A stretch of DNA of 16,588 nucleotides from Patescibacteria group bacterium (GCA_030836665.1 JAUPLX010000126.1:1-16588), one strand, 5' to 3'. Positions 7,187-15,364 are shown, numbered from the stretch's first letter. Translations and numbers: made by a program. The notes: generated by a model from the letters alone, not told the origin.

Positions 7187-7861
7187 ATGAAAAAAAATCC
7201 TTACGAAATCCTCGGAGTTTCCCGCGATGCCACGGTCGACGAGATAAAAAAGGCGTATCGCAAGCTGGCGATGAAGCACCATCCCGATAAAAACGAGGGA
7301 AACAAGGCGAGCGAAGAGAAATTCAAAGAAGTCTCGGCGGCGTACGACATTCTTTCCGATGCGAAGAAACGGAAAAACTACGATACCTTCGGTTCGTCCG
7401 ATGCGGGCGGTTTCTCGGGGCGTTCGGGAGGATCCGCGGGTTTCTCCGGTTTCGAAGACCTTTTTCACGGGTTTTCGGGGCCGTCCGGAGGACGCGGCGC
7501 TTCCCAGACCTTCGATTTTTCCGATCTGTTCGACGGCATGGGTTCGGCAAACCCTTCCCGTCGGACCCATTACCGGCCGGAATCCCCTCCGGAGCGGTTG
7601 GACGTAACCGTCAACCGCGCGGTACCGTTTTTCGACTTCCTCCTCGGTACCGAAATCCCCCTCGAAACCCTGGATGGCAAGAGGCTTTCGCTCAAGGTTC
7701 CTCCAAATACGAAACCCGGGACGAAATTCCGGGTCAAGGGCAAGGGGAAGAATTCCGGATGACGTTCGGGGGACCTCTACGTCGTCGTGGAAGCCCTGAT
7801 GCCGAAGGAAATCCCCGAAGACGTTCGAAAAGTCGTCGAAGCCATCCGTTTCCGTATGTAA
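7187..7861 (+). CDS. Minimal DnaJ-family co-chaperone (no zinc finger), one in-frame UGA
   Basis: Starts at ATG 7187 (MKKNPYEILGVSRDATVDEI) one base after the upstream stop and gives 224 residues. The J-domain (1-70) has the HPD motif (KHHPDKN) that stimulates DnaK ATPase. A Gly/Phe/Ser-rich linker follows (about 70-125). There is no zinc-finger domain (type II, CbpA-like). Only one beta-sandwich substrate domain follows (LDVTVNRAVPFFDFLLG ... TKFRVKGKGKNSG), whereas full-length DnaJ/CbpA has two. UGA at 7760-7762 sits in the turn before RSGDLYVVVEALMP, where DnaJ proteins carry glycines before GDLYV. The stop is TAA. The co-chaperone may act on the products of its own operon, but that is speculation. 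Confidence 0.9.
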
Positions 7862-7867
7862 TTTCTC

Positions 7868-8338
7868 TTGAAAACTTCCCTCCTCCTCTCTGATATCCGC
7901 TCGCTCCATAACGTCGGGGCGCTCTTTCGGACCGCCGATTGCGCCGGTTTCGACCGCATTTACCTCACGGGCATCACCGCCACGCCACCGCGTCCGGAAA
8001 TTTCGAAGACCGCCCTCGGGGCCGAAAATTTCGTGCCTTGGGAATACCGGGAAGACGTTCTTTCGCTCTTGGACGAACTTTCCGCGCGGGGGGTGAAAAT
8101 CATCGGACTCGAACTCTCCGACCGGAGCGTCGATTACCGAACGTTCATCCCTGAAGCGGATGCCGAATACTGTCTGATTCTCGGAAACGAAATCGACGGA
8201 GTGAGCGCGGAAGTGCTTGCCAAATGCGATACGGTGCTCGAAATTCCGATGCGGGGAAAGAAAAAATCCCTCAACGTTTCCATGACCGGCGGAATCCTCA
8301 TGTTCCGGTTCGCGGAATACCGTTTCCCCATGCCGTAA
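7868..8338 (+). CDS. SpoU/TrmH-family RNA 2'-O-methyltransferase (single SPOUT domain)
   Basis: These 156 residues carry the three SPOUT motifs: motif 1 DIRSLHNVGALFRTADCAGF near the N-terminus, motif 2 LILGNEIDGVS and motif 3 IPMRGKKKSLNVSMTGGILM near the C-terminus. Proteins of this family methylate ribose 2'-OH in tRNA or rRNA using S-adenosylmethionine bound in a trefoil knot. The length matches single-domain TrmL/TrmH forms without an RNA-binding extension; the target nucleotide cannot be told from sequence. The start is TTG at 7868, six bases after the dnaJ stop and in the same frame, so reinitiation is likely; no in-frame ATG fits. The stop is TAA. No in-frame UGA. Confidence 0.9.
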   Translation: MKTSLLLSDIRSLHNVGALFRTADCAGFDRIYLTGITATPPRPEISKTALGAENFVPWEYREDVLSLLDELSARGVKIIGLELSDRSVDYRTFIPEADAEYCLILGNEIDGVSAEVLAKCDTVLEIPMRGKKKSLNVSMTGGILMFRFAEYRFPMP

Positions 8339-8342
8339 GGAA

Positions 8343-8371
8343 TTGCGCGGAATCGGGAAATATGGTAGCAT
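8343..8371 (+). promoter_or_regulatory. Promoter of the MFS transporter gene
   Basis: TTGCGC (8343-8348), a 17-base spacer and TAGCAT (8366-8371) lie 26 bases before the ATG at 8398. Spacing is ideal; the boxes match the consensus moderately. Confidence 0.5.
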
Positions 8372-8397
8372 GCTCCAGTTAGCGTTTAAGTGCGATC

Positions 8398-10125
8398 ATG
8401 CCGGAAACCCCAATGAATCCCGTTCCGGAAACCCCGACTCCGGTTCCGGGAAATCCCCCTCCAACCCAAACCCCTTCTCCGAGCGCTCCGGCAAGCGCTT
8501 CTTTCATAGCGCCGCATCTCGATCGCATCGCGACCCAAGCTTCTTCCATCAAGACCCAGGTCGTTTCGCAGGTTACGAGTAAGGTGGCCACCGGTATCGA
8601 GCAGGCGAAAAGTCTCGCCGCCAACGTATCGGAAGGGCAGGGGAGCGAGACGAACTTCGTGACGATGGAAACCGAGTCGGACCGCATCCGCCGAAAAAAT
8701 CTCCACTACGTCAGCGCGTTCATCGGTTTCGTATGGATGCTGTTCCACTTTACGGTCGTTTATTTTTTCGGTATCGAACTCGGTTCCGCGATTCTCGTGG
8801 GATTGTTTCTCGGGTTCGGAAACCTCGTTTCCCTCGTGCTCGACATTCCGGTAGGAATCCTGCAGCGCTATTTCTATGCGAAGCGGCTCTATTTGTTCGC
8901 CGGAGTCGCGATGCTCGGCGCGTCTTTGGTATTCTTGAAGTTCATCTACGCATCCTCGCTTTTCCAGCCGACTTCCGGAAGTTCGATAACGACCGCGCTC
9001 GGATCGCTTCTCGATTCCGGAACGAACGTCCTCCTCATCATCTTGGCGGCTACGCTCTACGGTTTCGCGAAAGAAGTGAACGACATCACCACGCTTTCCT
9101 ACATTCTGAATAACGCGGACCCGTCGGAATATTCCAACATCATCTCGAAGAACAACATCTTCGTCGGAGGAGGTTCGCTCGTCGGCCTCGTAGCGTCCGG
9201 TTTCATCTTGGCTTTCAATCCGACGGTGGCGGTTCTCGTGCTCATCACCTTCGTCATCATCCTTATCGGGTTCATGATGAGCTATTTCGACAATTCCGAA
9301 CGCACGATCGATTTTTCCGCCATCAGCAAATTGAAGATCGTCGCGAAAATCCGAAACGTCGAATCCGCGAAGGAATACGCCATCGGATACTTGAGCAAGG
9401 CCGATTTCGCCACTGCGGCCAAGACCGCGAAATTCGTCTTCCTCAAACCGATGCCGGAAAAGGCCAAATTCAATCTCGCCGAAATCGTCGCCGGTACGAA
9501 AAAGGAATCCCTCCTCATTAGAAAGGTCATTGCCGAACAACCCTTCCATTTCGGAATGCTTTGGGCCGCCTCCGTAGTGTTGATCTTCGGTTTTTGGGAT
9601 ACGTTCGCCACCTCCTTCCTTATCGAACACTTGGCAAAGATTTCCTCGGCGCAGATGGCCTACATCATTCTTGCCATAATGGTCATACCGGCGTTCGTTA
9701 CGCAGGATTTCTTCATCGGGATGTCAAAAAAAATCGGCGTATTGCCGGTCGTCACTTTCGGATTGGTCCTTTCTGCCGGTTCCCTTTTGGCGATGGCGTT
9801 CTTTTCGTCGGTCGTCGTGTTCGTCGCCCTCGGTATCGTCAACAGTTTGGGATATGCCGCGGGCATGGGCGTTTCGCAGGGGGTATTTCTCGACGTGTAT
9901 AACAATTTCTACGCGAAGAAGCTCGATCTTACCGAAATCGATTCCAATGCGTCCGCTTCGCCGATGAAGATCATTCAGAATCTCGCGAACGTCATCGGCC
10001 TCCTCATGGGCGGAGTCCTCTTGGCGATATTCGGGTTCATGGGATTCTTCATCGTCTTCGGTTTCCTATTGTTCGCCAGCGCCGTAGCCAGCGTTACCTA
10101 TCGGAAATCCATCGTATTGAACTAG
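8398..10125 (+). CDS. Major facilitator superfamily transporter, 12 membrane segments
   Basis: This 575-residue protein starts at ATG 8398 and ends in TAG. The first 35 residues are Pro/Thr-rich with repeated PETP/PVP units, followed by an amphipathic Ser/Ala/Gln-rich stretch to about residue 100. Twelve hydrophobic segments follow in two sets of six, separated by a cytoplasmic loop of about 90 residues (from DNSERTIDFSAISKL to KVIAEQ), the MFS arrangement. Segments contain the Gly-rich packing typical of the fold (FVGGGSLVGLVASGFI, ALGIVNSLGYAAGMGVSQG). The substrate cannot be predicted. The long soluble N-terminus and wide central loop are unusual for a sugar or drug exporter. It has no in-frame UGA in 575 codons. 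It converges on the priA-like gene with 9 bp between stops, and no terminator is visible. Confidence 0.85.
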   Translation: MPETPMNPVPETPTPVPGNPPPTQTPSPSAPASASFIAPHLDRIATQASSIKTQVVSQVTSKVATGIEQAKSLAANVSEGQGSETNFVTMETESDRIRRKNLHYVSAFIGFVWMLFHFTVVYFFGIELGSAILVGLFLGFGNLVSLVLDIPVGILQRYFYAKRLYLFAGVAMLGASLVFLKFIYASSLFQPTSGSSITTALGSLLDSGTNVLLIILAATLYGFAKEVNDITTLSYILNNADPSEYSNIISKNNIFVGGGSLVGLVASGFILAFNPTVAVLVLITFVIILIGFMMSYFDNSERTIDFSAISKLKIVAKIRNVESAKEYAIGYLSKADFATAAKTAKFVFLKPMPEKAKFNLAEIVAGTKKESLLIRKVIAEQPFHFGMLWAASVVLIFGFWDTFATSFLIEHLAKISSAQMAYIILAIMVIPAFVTQDFFIGMSKKIGVLPVVTFGLVLSAGSLLAMAFFSSVVVFVALGIVNSLGYAAGMGVSQGVFLDVYNNFYAKKLDLTEIDSNASASPMKIIQNLANVIGLLMGGVLLAIFGFMGFFIVFGFLLFASAVASVTYRKSIVLN

Positions 10126-10134
10126 TCCTTTCCG

Positions 10135-11103
10135 CTATTTCCATTCGAGTCGGACGTTCCGGTTGCGGACGATTTCGATACGGAGGGATTCCAAAAGGTC
10201 CGCCGCCCGCGGGCCTTTTACGACGATTTTCCCGATCCATTCGTCGGCGCGCTTCGTCAGGAGCGAGGGGTCGGAGAGTACCGTTACGTCGAATTTTCCC
10301 TCGCGTTCGGTGATTTCGAGTTTGTTCTTCAGTCGGACTACCGACTCCTCGGCTTTTTCCCGCCGCCGTTCCGATACCGTGACGTAGGCGATTTTCGAAT
10401 ACGGCGGATATCCGAAACGCTTCCGTTCGGAAAGCGTTCTCGTAAGGAATTCGCGGTAATTTCCCTCCATGAGCGAACGGGCGAGGGGCGAATGGGGCGA
10501 ATACGTCTGCACGATGGCGGTATCGGCGTTTTTAGCGGCGTACCGGACATGGGCATAGACCTTTTCCTCGATGTCGTATTCGCTCGCGACGAGTTCGGAT
10601 TCGAGACAGGGGAATACGACGAGGTCGAAATGCCCGGGATCGTTCTTATGGTAGAGGTTCGTCGAAAGCACCACGTCGGCCGCGTCGATTCCGTTTTGTT
10701 CGGTCTTGGTTTTTGAAGCGTCCGAATCGAGTCGGACTACTGCCGCATTGGGAAAGGCTTTGCGTATTTCTTCTTCGAAAGCCTGTATGCCGATTCCGGA
10801 GCCCTTCAGATGGACCCCGGAACATTTCGGACAACGTTCCGGAACGTTTTCGCTATGGCCGCAATGGTGGCAGAGGAGGCGTTTTTCCGGGGAGACGTGG
10901 AGCGCGAGCGCGAGGTCACACCTCGGACAGCCGAAAGCGTAGGAACAATCTTGGCATACGAACGCGCGGTAGGCTCACCGCCGATTGAAATACACCAGGA
11001 TGCGCCCCTTTTTTTCCAACACCGACTCTGCCCGCTCGAAAAACTCCCGACTGACGTAGGCCGAGAGCTTTGGCGAGCGGGAGAGATCGATAAGGGTAAT
11101 CAT
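10135..11103 (-). CDS. Truncated PriA-like protein: zinc module and C-terminal part, no ATPase N-lobe
   Basis: Read with UGA = Gly at codon 43 (10975-10977) this gives 322 residues ending in TAG. UGA supplies the glycine of the near-invariant PriA NRRG motif (YFNRR-Gly-AYRAF). Eight zinc-binding cysteines are all present (CQDC, CPRC, CHHC, CPKC). The C-terminal region is also PriA-like (FLTRTLSERKRFGYPPYSKI). Missing are the N-terminal DNA-binding domain and the DEAD/DEAH ATPase lobe (roughly 400 residues in E. coli PriA), and the motif VI GRAGR is replaced by YAHVRYAAKN. It therefore cannot be a helicase by itself. It could serve as a primosome scaffold, partner with a lobe encoded elsewhere, or be a decaying gene. 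The start is ATG 11103 (MITLIDLSRSPKL), just past a palindromic element; nrdR lies 98 bp upstream. Confidence 0.85.
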
Positions 11104-11123
11104 GAGCGTCGAGGGGGGGAGAG

Positions 11124-11191
11124 GGGGTAGGGGCGAGCGAGGCCGCAGCGACTTCAGGACCCTAGGAGCCAGGCCCGTTCGCCCCGACCCC
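11124..11191. repeat. Palindromic element between nrdR and the priA-like gene (copy 2)
   Basis: Arms 11124-11139 and 11176-11191 pair over 16 positions with one G-T wobble and one A-G mismatch. After a bulged A (11140), GGCC pairs with GGCC (11141-11144 with 11172-11175). The core shares AGCGACTTCA, TAGGAGCCAG and CCCGT with the element at 4411-4489, while the arms have a different sequence. Six T residues follow on the plus strand (11192-11197), but no plus-strand gene lies upstream, so I do not call a terminator. The element sits between the nrdR stop and the shortened start of the priA-like gene, and the frame leading into that gene is open through it. Confidence 0.75.
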
Positions 11192-11201
11192 TTTTTTACG
11201 A

Positions 11202-11648
11202 TTACTCGAATTCGCTCTTGATGAATTCGGCGAACTGCCTCACGTCTTCGAAATTATGGTAGATCGAGGCGAAGCGCACGTAGGCGACCTGGTCGATGTC
11301 CTTCAATCGCCGGAGGAGGTCTTTTCCGATGCGCTTGGAAGTTATGCCCTTCTTATTGGCGGCCCACTCGTTCTCGAGGTCGTTGATCATCGCTTCGATG
11401 GCGGAGTGGTCGACGTTGCGCTTATAGACGGCTTTCTGGATGCTGCGCTCGACTTTGGACCGGTCGTAGAGTTCTTCTTCCCCGGTGGATTTCGTAACGA
11501 GGAAGTTGACGAATTCCATACGTTCGAACGTCGTGAAACGCGATTCGCATTTTTCGCATTCGCGTCGACGCCGGATGGATTTTCCGTCTTCCGCGATGCG
11601 GGAGTCGATGACTTTGGTATCGAGGTTCTTACACTTCGGACAACGCAT
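11202..11648 (-). CDS. nrdR: Transcriptional repressor NrdR
   Basis: NrdR senses ATP/dATP and represses ribonucleotide reductase genes by binding NrdR boxes. The 148-residue protein has the family's usual length and order: an N-terminal zinc ribbon (CPKC at 3-6, CEKC at 31-34) with the RRRRECEKCESRFTTFER signature, then an ATP-cone domain (about 49-139). Start ATG 11648, stop TAA, no in-frame UGA. No ribonucleotide reductase gene lies in the window. The gene has its own promoter (11676-11703), divergent from a small cysteine-containing protein gene. The priA-like gene follows in the same direction and may be co-transcribed through the intervening palindrome. Confidence 0.96.
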   Translation of the reverse strand: MRCPKCKNLDTKVIDSRIAEDGKSIRRRRECEKCESRFTTFERMEFVNFLVTKSTGEEELYDRSKVERSIQKAVYKRNVDHSAIEAMINDLENEWAANKKGITSKRIGKDLLRRLKDIDQVAYVRFASIYHNFEDVRQFAEFIKSEFE

Positions 11649-11675
11649 GGGATCGTGGAAAGGGGTACGGTTCGG

Positions 11676-11703
11676 AGATTAGCGGATTCGTGCCGTTTGT
11701 AAA
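11676..11703 (-). promoter_or_regulatory. Promoter of nrdR
   Basis: On the minus strand TTTACA (11698-11703), a 16-base spacer and TAATCT (11676-11681) give a good sigma-70 promoter and a leader of about 20 bases. Confidence 0.6.
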
Positions 11704-11736
11704 GTGCGCGAATCCTTCCGAATGCGCGACAAACCG

Positions 11737-11764
11737 TTGACGGTTTCCTCCGGTTGCGTATATT
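11737..11764 (+). promoter_or_regulatory. Promoter of the small cysteine-motif gene
   Basis: TTGACG (11737-11742), 16 bases, TATATT (11759-11764). It lies back to back with the nrdR promoter. TGCGCGA occurs twice between the promoters (11705-11711 and 11723-11729) and TGCGCA overlaps the start site (11764-11769), possible binding sites for a regulator. Confidence 0.6.
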
Positions 11765-11802
11765 GCGCACCGCTCGGGCTTTTTTAAAAAGGAGGAAACG
11801 CC

Positions 11803-11988
11803 ATGGCGACGATCGAAGGAGAATACAGACGGGTTGAAGATGTGGACCATACCAAGGAGAAATCCGCCGACGGTTCCGGCTCCGACCCCGCCCAGCCTCA
11901 AGGGGAAGTCCATTGTCGGAATCCGGAATGCAAAGCTACGGCCCCCTGCGGCCGCCACCGTTGCGATTATCCGGGTGCCGGCAGTTGA
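11803..11988 (+). CDS. Small four-cysteine protein of unknown function
   Basis: This gene encodes 61 residues from ATG 11803, behind AAAGGAGG at good spacing and a clear promoter. The first 35 residues are charged, Ser/Asp-rich and probably disordered. The C-terminus has four cysteines in a regular C-x4-C-x5-C-x4-C pattern (HCRNPEC, PCGRHRC), which suggests a small metal-binding knuckle. I recognise no family. The frame ends with TGA (11986-11988), 22 bases before a strong terminator. With UGA = Gly the frame has no TAA or TAG for almost 2 kb. As with the genes at 6188 and 15533, the true end depends on how UGA is read here. Its divergence from nrdR may mean shared regulation. Confidence 0.65.
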   Translation: MATIEGEYRRVEDVDHTKEKSADGSGSDPAQPQGEVHCRNPECKATAPCGRHRCDYPGAGS

Positions 11989-12010
11989 CGCTCCCGTCCG
12001 AAACGTTTGA

Positions 12011-12040
12011 AAAGCCCGCGTTACGCGGGCTTTCTTTTCG
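12011..12040. terminator. Bidirectional rho-independent terminator
   Basis: AAAGCCCGCG (12011-12020) and CGCGGGCTTT (12024-12033) form a perfect 10-bp stem with a 3-base loop. CTTTTCGTTTTT follows on the plus strand, and TTTTC follows on the minus strand. It serves the convergent genes at 11803 (+) and 12055 (-). Confidence 0.9.
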
Positions 12041-12054
12041 TTTTTCCGAAACGG

Positions 12055-14391
12055 CTAATACGCTTTTTTTACTTGGGTCCCCTCGAGGTAGTATCCGATG
12101 ATTTGGGGATATTTCCATTCCAGGTTGTTCGCGAAATACGTCGCGCCGATGCCGGATATTCCGACCCCGTGTCCCTTGAGCGAACGTCCGACCCCGCCCG
12201 GATCGACCCCGCCCATCAGGTAGGGGATGTCCTTGCATTCCGTCGTGTTCGGAAGGGTTCCCGAATCCACTCGGGCTTGGCAGTATTCTTTATACGACCG
12301 GACGCGCCCGTCGGATTCGGAGAAGTACCACGGCTTAATGACCGACCCCGAGTACGTAATGGCTTCGCCGTTCGTTTCGTCGACGAGTTGAGTTACGTTC
12401 GGCGAGCGGAGTTCGTATCCGTATCCGAGGTATTTTTGGAATACTTCGGGATCGTCGGACCCGTCGTAGGGTTTTCCGGGAAACTTCCGGTTTTCCTTTT
12501 TGGAGTAAAAATACGCGTAGCTCCTCGCCGCCACGAGGATGGTCTTAATCTTTTCCGGGTGGTCGGTATTGCTGATTTCCGCGAGCCCCTTGAGGTAGTC
12601 TTCGAGCGGAAGTTCGTTGATGAGGACGATCTTTCCGTTTTCGCTCCGGATTTCGATCTTTCCTCGGAAAACGTTGTCGTTCATAGTCCCGGTTTTATCC
12701 CAGGAAGGTTTCCTATCCCAACTTTTCACGCGGAGTACGTCCGATTGGAAAAAGGCGGTTTTTCCCAATTTGACCGAAGTTTTCTTCAGGAAGTTGCCGA
12801 TCTTTTTTTCCGAAAGGACGAGCGAGAGATTGTCTCCGGCGGACGATTCGATCTTCAGCGGGGCGTTTTTTTTCAGCGTTCCCGACATCGAAGCGTTCCC
12901 GAAGCGCGGAGCGCTGGAGAACCCTTCGATGGAAACCGACGATCGTGCCGGATACGAAAGGAGGATCCGTACCGTCGGTCCTTTCGGGAGGTTTTTAGCA
13001 CGGACGGAAGGGGACGATGCCACTACCGAAGCGTTCTTATTCGCGAGATAGCTCGCGTATTTCGGATTCTCCACGGGTTTGAGCCCGAGCGAATAGGCGG
13101 CTTCCTTCTTCAATGCGGGAAGTTTCGCGTAAAAATTCTGACCCGGACAGGACGTGTATCCGACGTCGCGGTGTCCGACGAGATTGGGGGTTTCGTAATC
13201 TTCGACGTCGCACCCGGCGGATTTCTTGCATTCCCGGTGGGCGGAGGAAGTTTTGGAGAAATCGATGCCGTATCTTTTCGAAAGCGCCTGAAGGACGGAG
13301 CGCACCCCCGCCTCCTGTTCGGCATTGAGGTTGTCGACTTCGAAGTTTCCGATGACGCTCACCCCCACGGTGGATCGGTTGTTCCATGCCGCGTGCGCTC
13401 CGACGACGTAATCGCCGCCCGTGCGGCCTTCGTAGACGGTTCCCCGTTGTCCGACGATATAGTTGTATCCGATATCGCCCCATCCTCGGGTAACCGAATG
13501 GTAGCGGTAGGTGGAACGGAGGAGGGAAGCGTCGTCGAGATCTTTGAGATTGTTCTCGGCGGTGTGGTGGATGACGACTTTTTCAACCTTCCGGGTCTTT
13601 TCGATCGGCCAAACGAGCTCGTGCCCGTTTTCTTGGCTGATGGTTTCGACCGGGGAGTATTGGTCCGGAAAGGCGCTCGCGATATGCGCTTCGATGCGGG
13701 CCATTTTTTCGCGGTAGGCTTTCGTGTCGGCGCTGATTTCGCCTTCGCCTTCCGCCGCGAGCTTGTCGAAAATGGGCTTCCACGTCGCGGAATCCTTGTA
13801 TCGGAGACTTTCGTCGGCGCCCCATTCGGCCCGGCTTACGACATTCAGTCCTCCGGCCGCCGCGGAAGCGGGCGGGGCTCAGATTTCGAAACGGAGGGAT
13901 TTGGAGGAAACGTCGGTGGCGATGATTTCGGTTCCGGGGGGGAGGGGCGTTTTCGATACGATCCGGTAGGAAACCCGATCGACTGAAGGGAATACCGCCG
14001 GCGAGGAGAATATCCGTCCGTCCCGGTTGATTTCGGCACCGCCGTCTTCCGTATCGGCGAAGCGCACTTCGGTCCGTTCGGCCGTGCGGAAAACGATCCG
14101 GACGTCTTCGGAATTCTCTACCGCGTATCTCTTCGGAAGCGCGAGAACGAGGCTCGTCACGCCGTCTCACAGACTGACGGCGCCTTCGGTTTCGAAGCCG
14201 GAGACGACTTTTGGTACGTCCGTGAGCGATGCTGATCCGGCATACGTCGCGCGGTTTTCCGGCTTCACGGAAAAGACGTTTTCGCGGTAGTCGTACGCGT
14301 CTTTCACCGACACTGCCGGGGCGAACGTCGAAACCGGCGTCGCGAACGCGGCGAGAAGCAGGAATGAAGCTTTGATTTTCCGCATTTGCAA
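12055..14391 (-). CDS. Exported PGRP-type amidase fused to a SpoIID domain, two in-frame UGA codons
   Basis: With UGA = Gly at 14167-14169 and 13879-13881 the frame is continuous for 778 residues and ends in TAG. It has a signal peptide (RKIKASFLLLAAFATPVSTFA) and a beta-rich region of about 150 residues. An amidase_2/PGRP domain follows, beginning NVVSRAEWGADESLRY, with VVIHHTAE (His near 275) and GHRDVGYTSCPG (His near 407, Cys near 415), the zinc ligands of an active N-acetylmuramoyl-L-alanine amidase. The C-terminus is SpoIID-like (LEDYLKGLAEIS ... VAARSYAYFY), with the catalytic-type Glu near 605. SpoIID enzymes are lytic transglycosylases acting on stem-peptide-free glycan, so one protein may perform both successive steps of wall degradation. 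TTG 14391 is 7 bases from a GGAG; ATG 14385 is the alternative start. Confidence 0.9.
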
Positions 14392-14475
14392 AAAGGTTCT
14401 CCGTGACTAAGATTGGGGGCGTATTCTTCAAGCGCCAAGGCATTTGCCAACGCGCCGTCCATTGCCCGTAATCGT

Positions 14476-15312
14476 ATGGTTTTGCGCGCCGAAATCAAGG
14501 ACTTCGTCCGCCGCGTCCTCCTTCTCGGAATCCTCCTCTCCTTTTTCGTGAACCTCGCGTACACCTACTACCGGTCGGTATCGGTGGGAAGCGAAGCCAG
14601 CGCGAGCGGGAACGACGTGACCTTCAAACGGAAGTCGGTTCCCTACATGGGCGACACCGCGGTCGCGCTTTCCCTCAACATGGGGCTTTCCACCAAAGCC
14701 AAACAGGAGACCCCCGTCCGCCTCTACGAGGACGTCATGCCGATTTCGGCCGCCTTGGGCGACAAAGGCGAAGGGCGCAAGAAGGTGATTTCGAGCAATA
14801 TGGTGGCCGTGAGCGAATACTTGAACATTCTGAAAACCGACGTCAACAAGCTTCTCGACCAATCGTCCGACCGCCAAGCGACGCTCGAAAGTTTCGTAGA
14901 CCAGCTCAAGTACCGCTACAAGTCTACGAACGATTATCTCCGCACGCTTTCGGCCCAACGCGCCGAACTCCAACAGGCCGTAAACGATTCCGTCACCAAG
15001 ACCGAAGCGGTCAAAGCCGGGCTTTCGGCGGCGTACAAGAATCTCGACTACGACAAGACCGAAGACTACCTGACGCAGTACCTCGAACTCAAAGACCGCG
15101 AAACCTACGCCCGGACGTACCTCGTTTTCGTCGATAAGTTCGCCGCGACCTATACGGTTCTCAACGCGTACAACAAGACGCTTCTCGATACGCTCATCAA
15201 CAACCGCGAAGCTTTGGTAAAAGACGTTACCATCGTCCTTCCCGACAGCGGCACGGATCTGATGAAAAAACTCCAGCTCATCAAGACCGAAGCCGAATTC
15301 AAGGCACAGTAA
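14476..15312 (+). CDS. Membrane-anchored coiled-coil protein of unknown function
   Basis: 278 residues from ATG 14476, ending in TAA. A basic N-terminus precedes one membrane helix (VRRVLLLGILLSFFVNLAYT, about 11-30); the remainder is likely outside the cell. Residues about 110-210 are rich in charged residues, Gln and Leu with heptad-like spacing (LNILKTDVNKLL, LRTLSAQRAELQQAV), suggesting a coiled coil, and the C-terminus is also helical. There is no Cys and no in-frame UGA. I recognise no family. No good Shine-Dalgarno sequence is seen (a TTG start at 14413 would add 21 residues). It is divergent from the wall hydrolase gene, which points to an envelope role by context only. Confidence 0.8.
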   Translation: MVLRAEIKDFVRRVLLLGILLSFFVNLAYTYYRSVSVGSEASASGNDVTFKRKSVPYMGDTAVALSLNMGLSTKAKQETPVRLYEDVMPISAALGDKGEGRKKVISSNMVAVSEYLNILKTDVNKLLDQSSDRQATLESFVDQLKYRYKSTNDYLRTLSAQRAELQQAVNDSVTKTEAVKAGLSAAYKNLDYDKTEDYLTQYLELKDRETYARTYLVFVDKFAATYTVLNAYNKTLLDTLINNREALVKDVTIVLPDSGTDLMKKLQLIKTEAEFKAQ

Positions 15313-15341
15313 ACCCCAGGTATTTTTACTAGTATCAAAAC

Positions 15342-15364
15342 CCGGACACCGTCAAACGAAACGG
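15342..15364. repeat. Direct repeat, left copy
   Basis: Twenty-two of 23 bases match 16097-16119 in the same orientation; the identical part is CACCGTCAAACGAAACGG. Here only a 4-bp stem (CCGT/ACGG) forms and no T-run follows. It lies 29 bp after the stop of the coiled-coil gene and 16 bp before the promoter of the next gene. Confidence 0.75.

Noticed and set aside
10975..10977. UGA as tryptophan (code 4) or selenocysteine
   Set aside because: The position is the glycine of the PriA NRRG motif; Trp would not fit there or before the prepilin helix. No recurrent hairpin follows the UGA codons as selenocysteine insertion would need.
11124..11197. Palindrome plus six T residues as a plus-strand terminator
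   Set aside because: No plus-strand gene lies upstream, and the same core occurs inside the uvrC coding sequence, so a repeated element is the better reading.
11754..11769. NrdR box overlapping the promoter of the small gene
   Set aside because: The centre TATAT resembles the NrdR box, but the flanks (GCG/CGC rather than ACA/TGT) do not, and NrdR boxes normally occur in pairs.
12007..13986. Very long open frame on the plus strand opposite the amidase-SpoIID gene
   Set aside because: It is the antisense shadow of a gene with strong domain motifs. Long antisense frames are common here because of GC-rich codon usage. Similar shadows opposite rpoD/dnaG, uvrC, dnaJ and the transporter were left out for the same reason.
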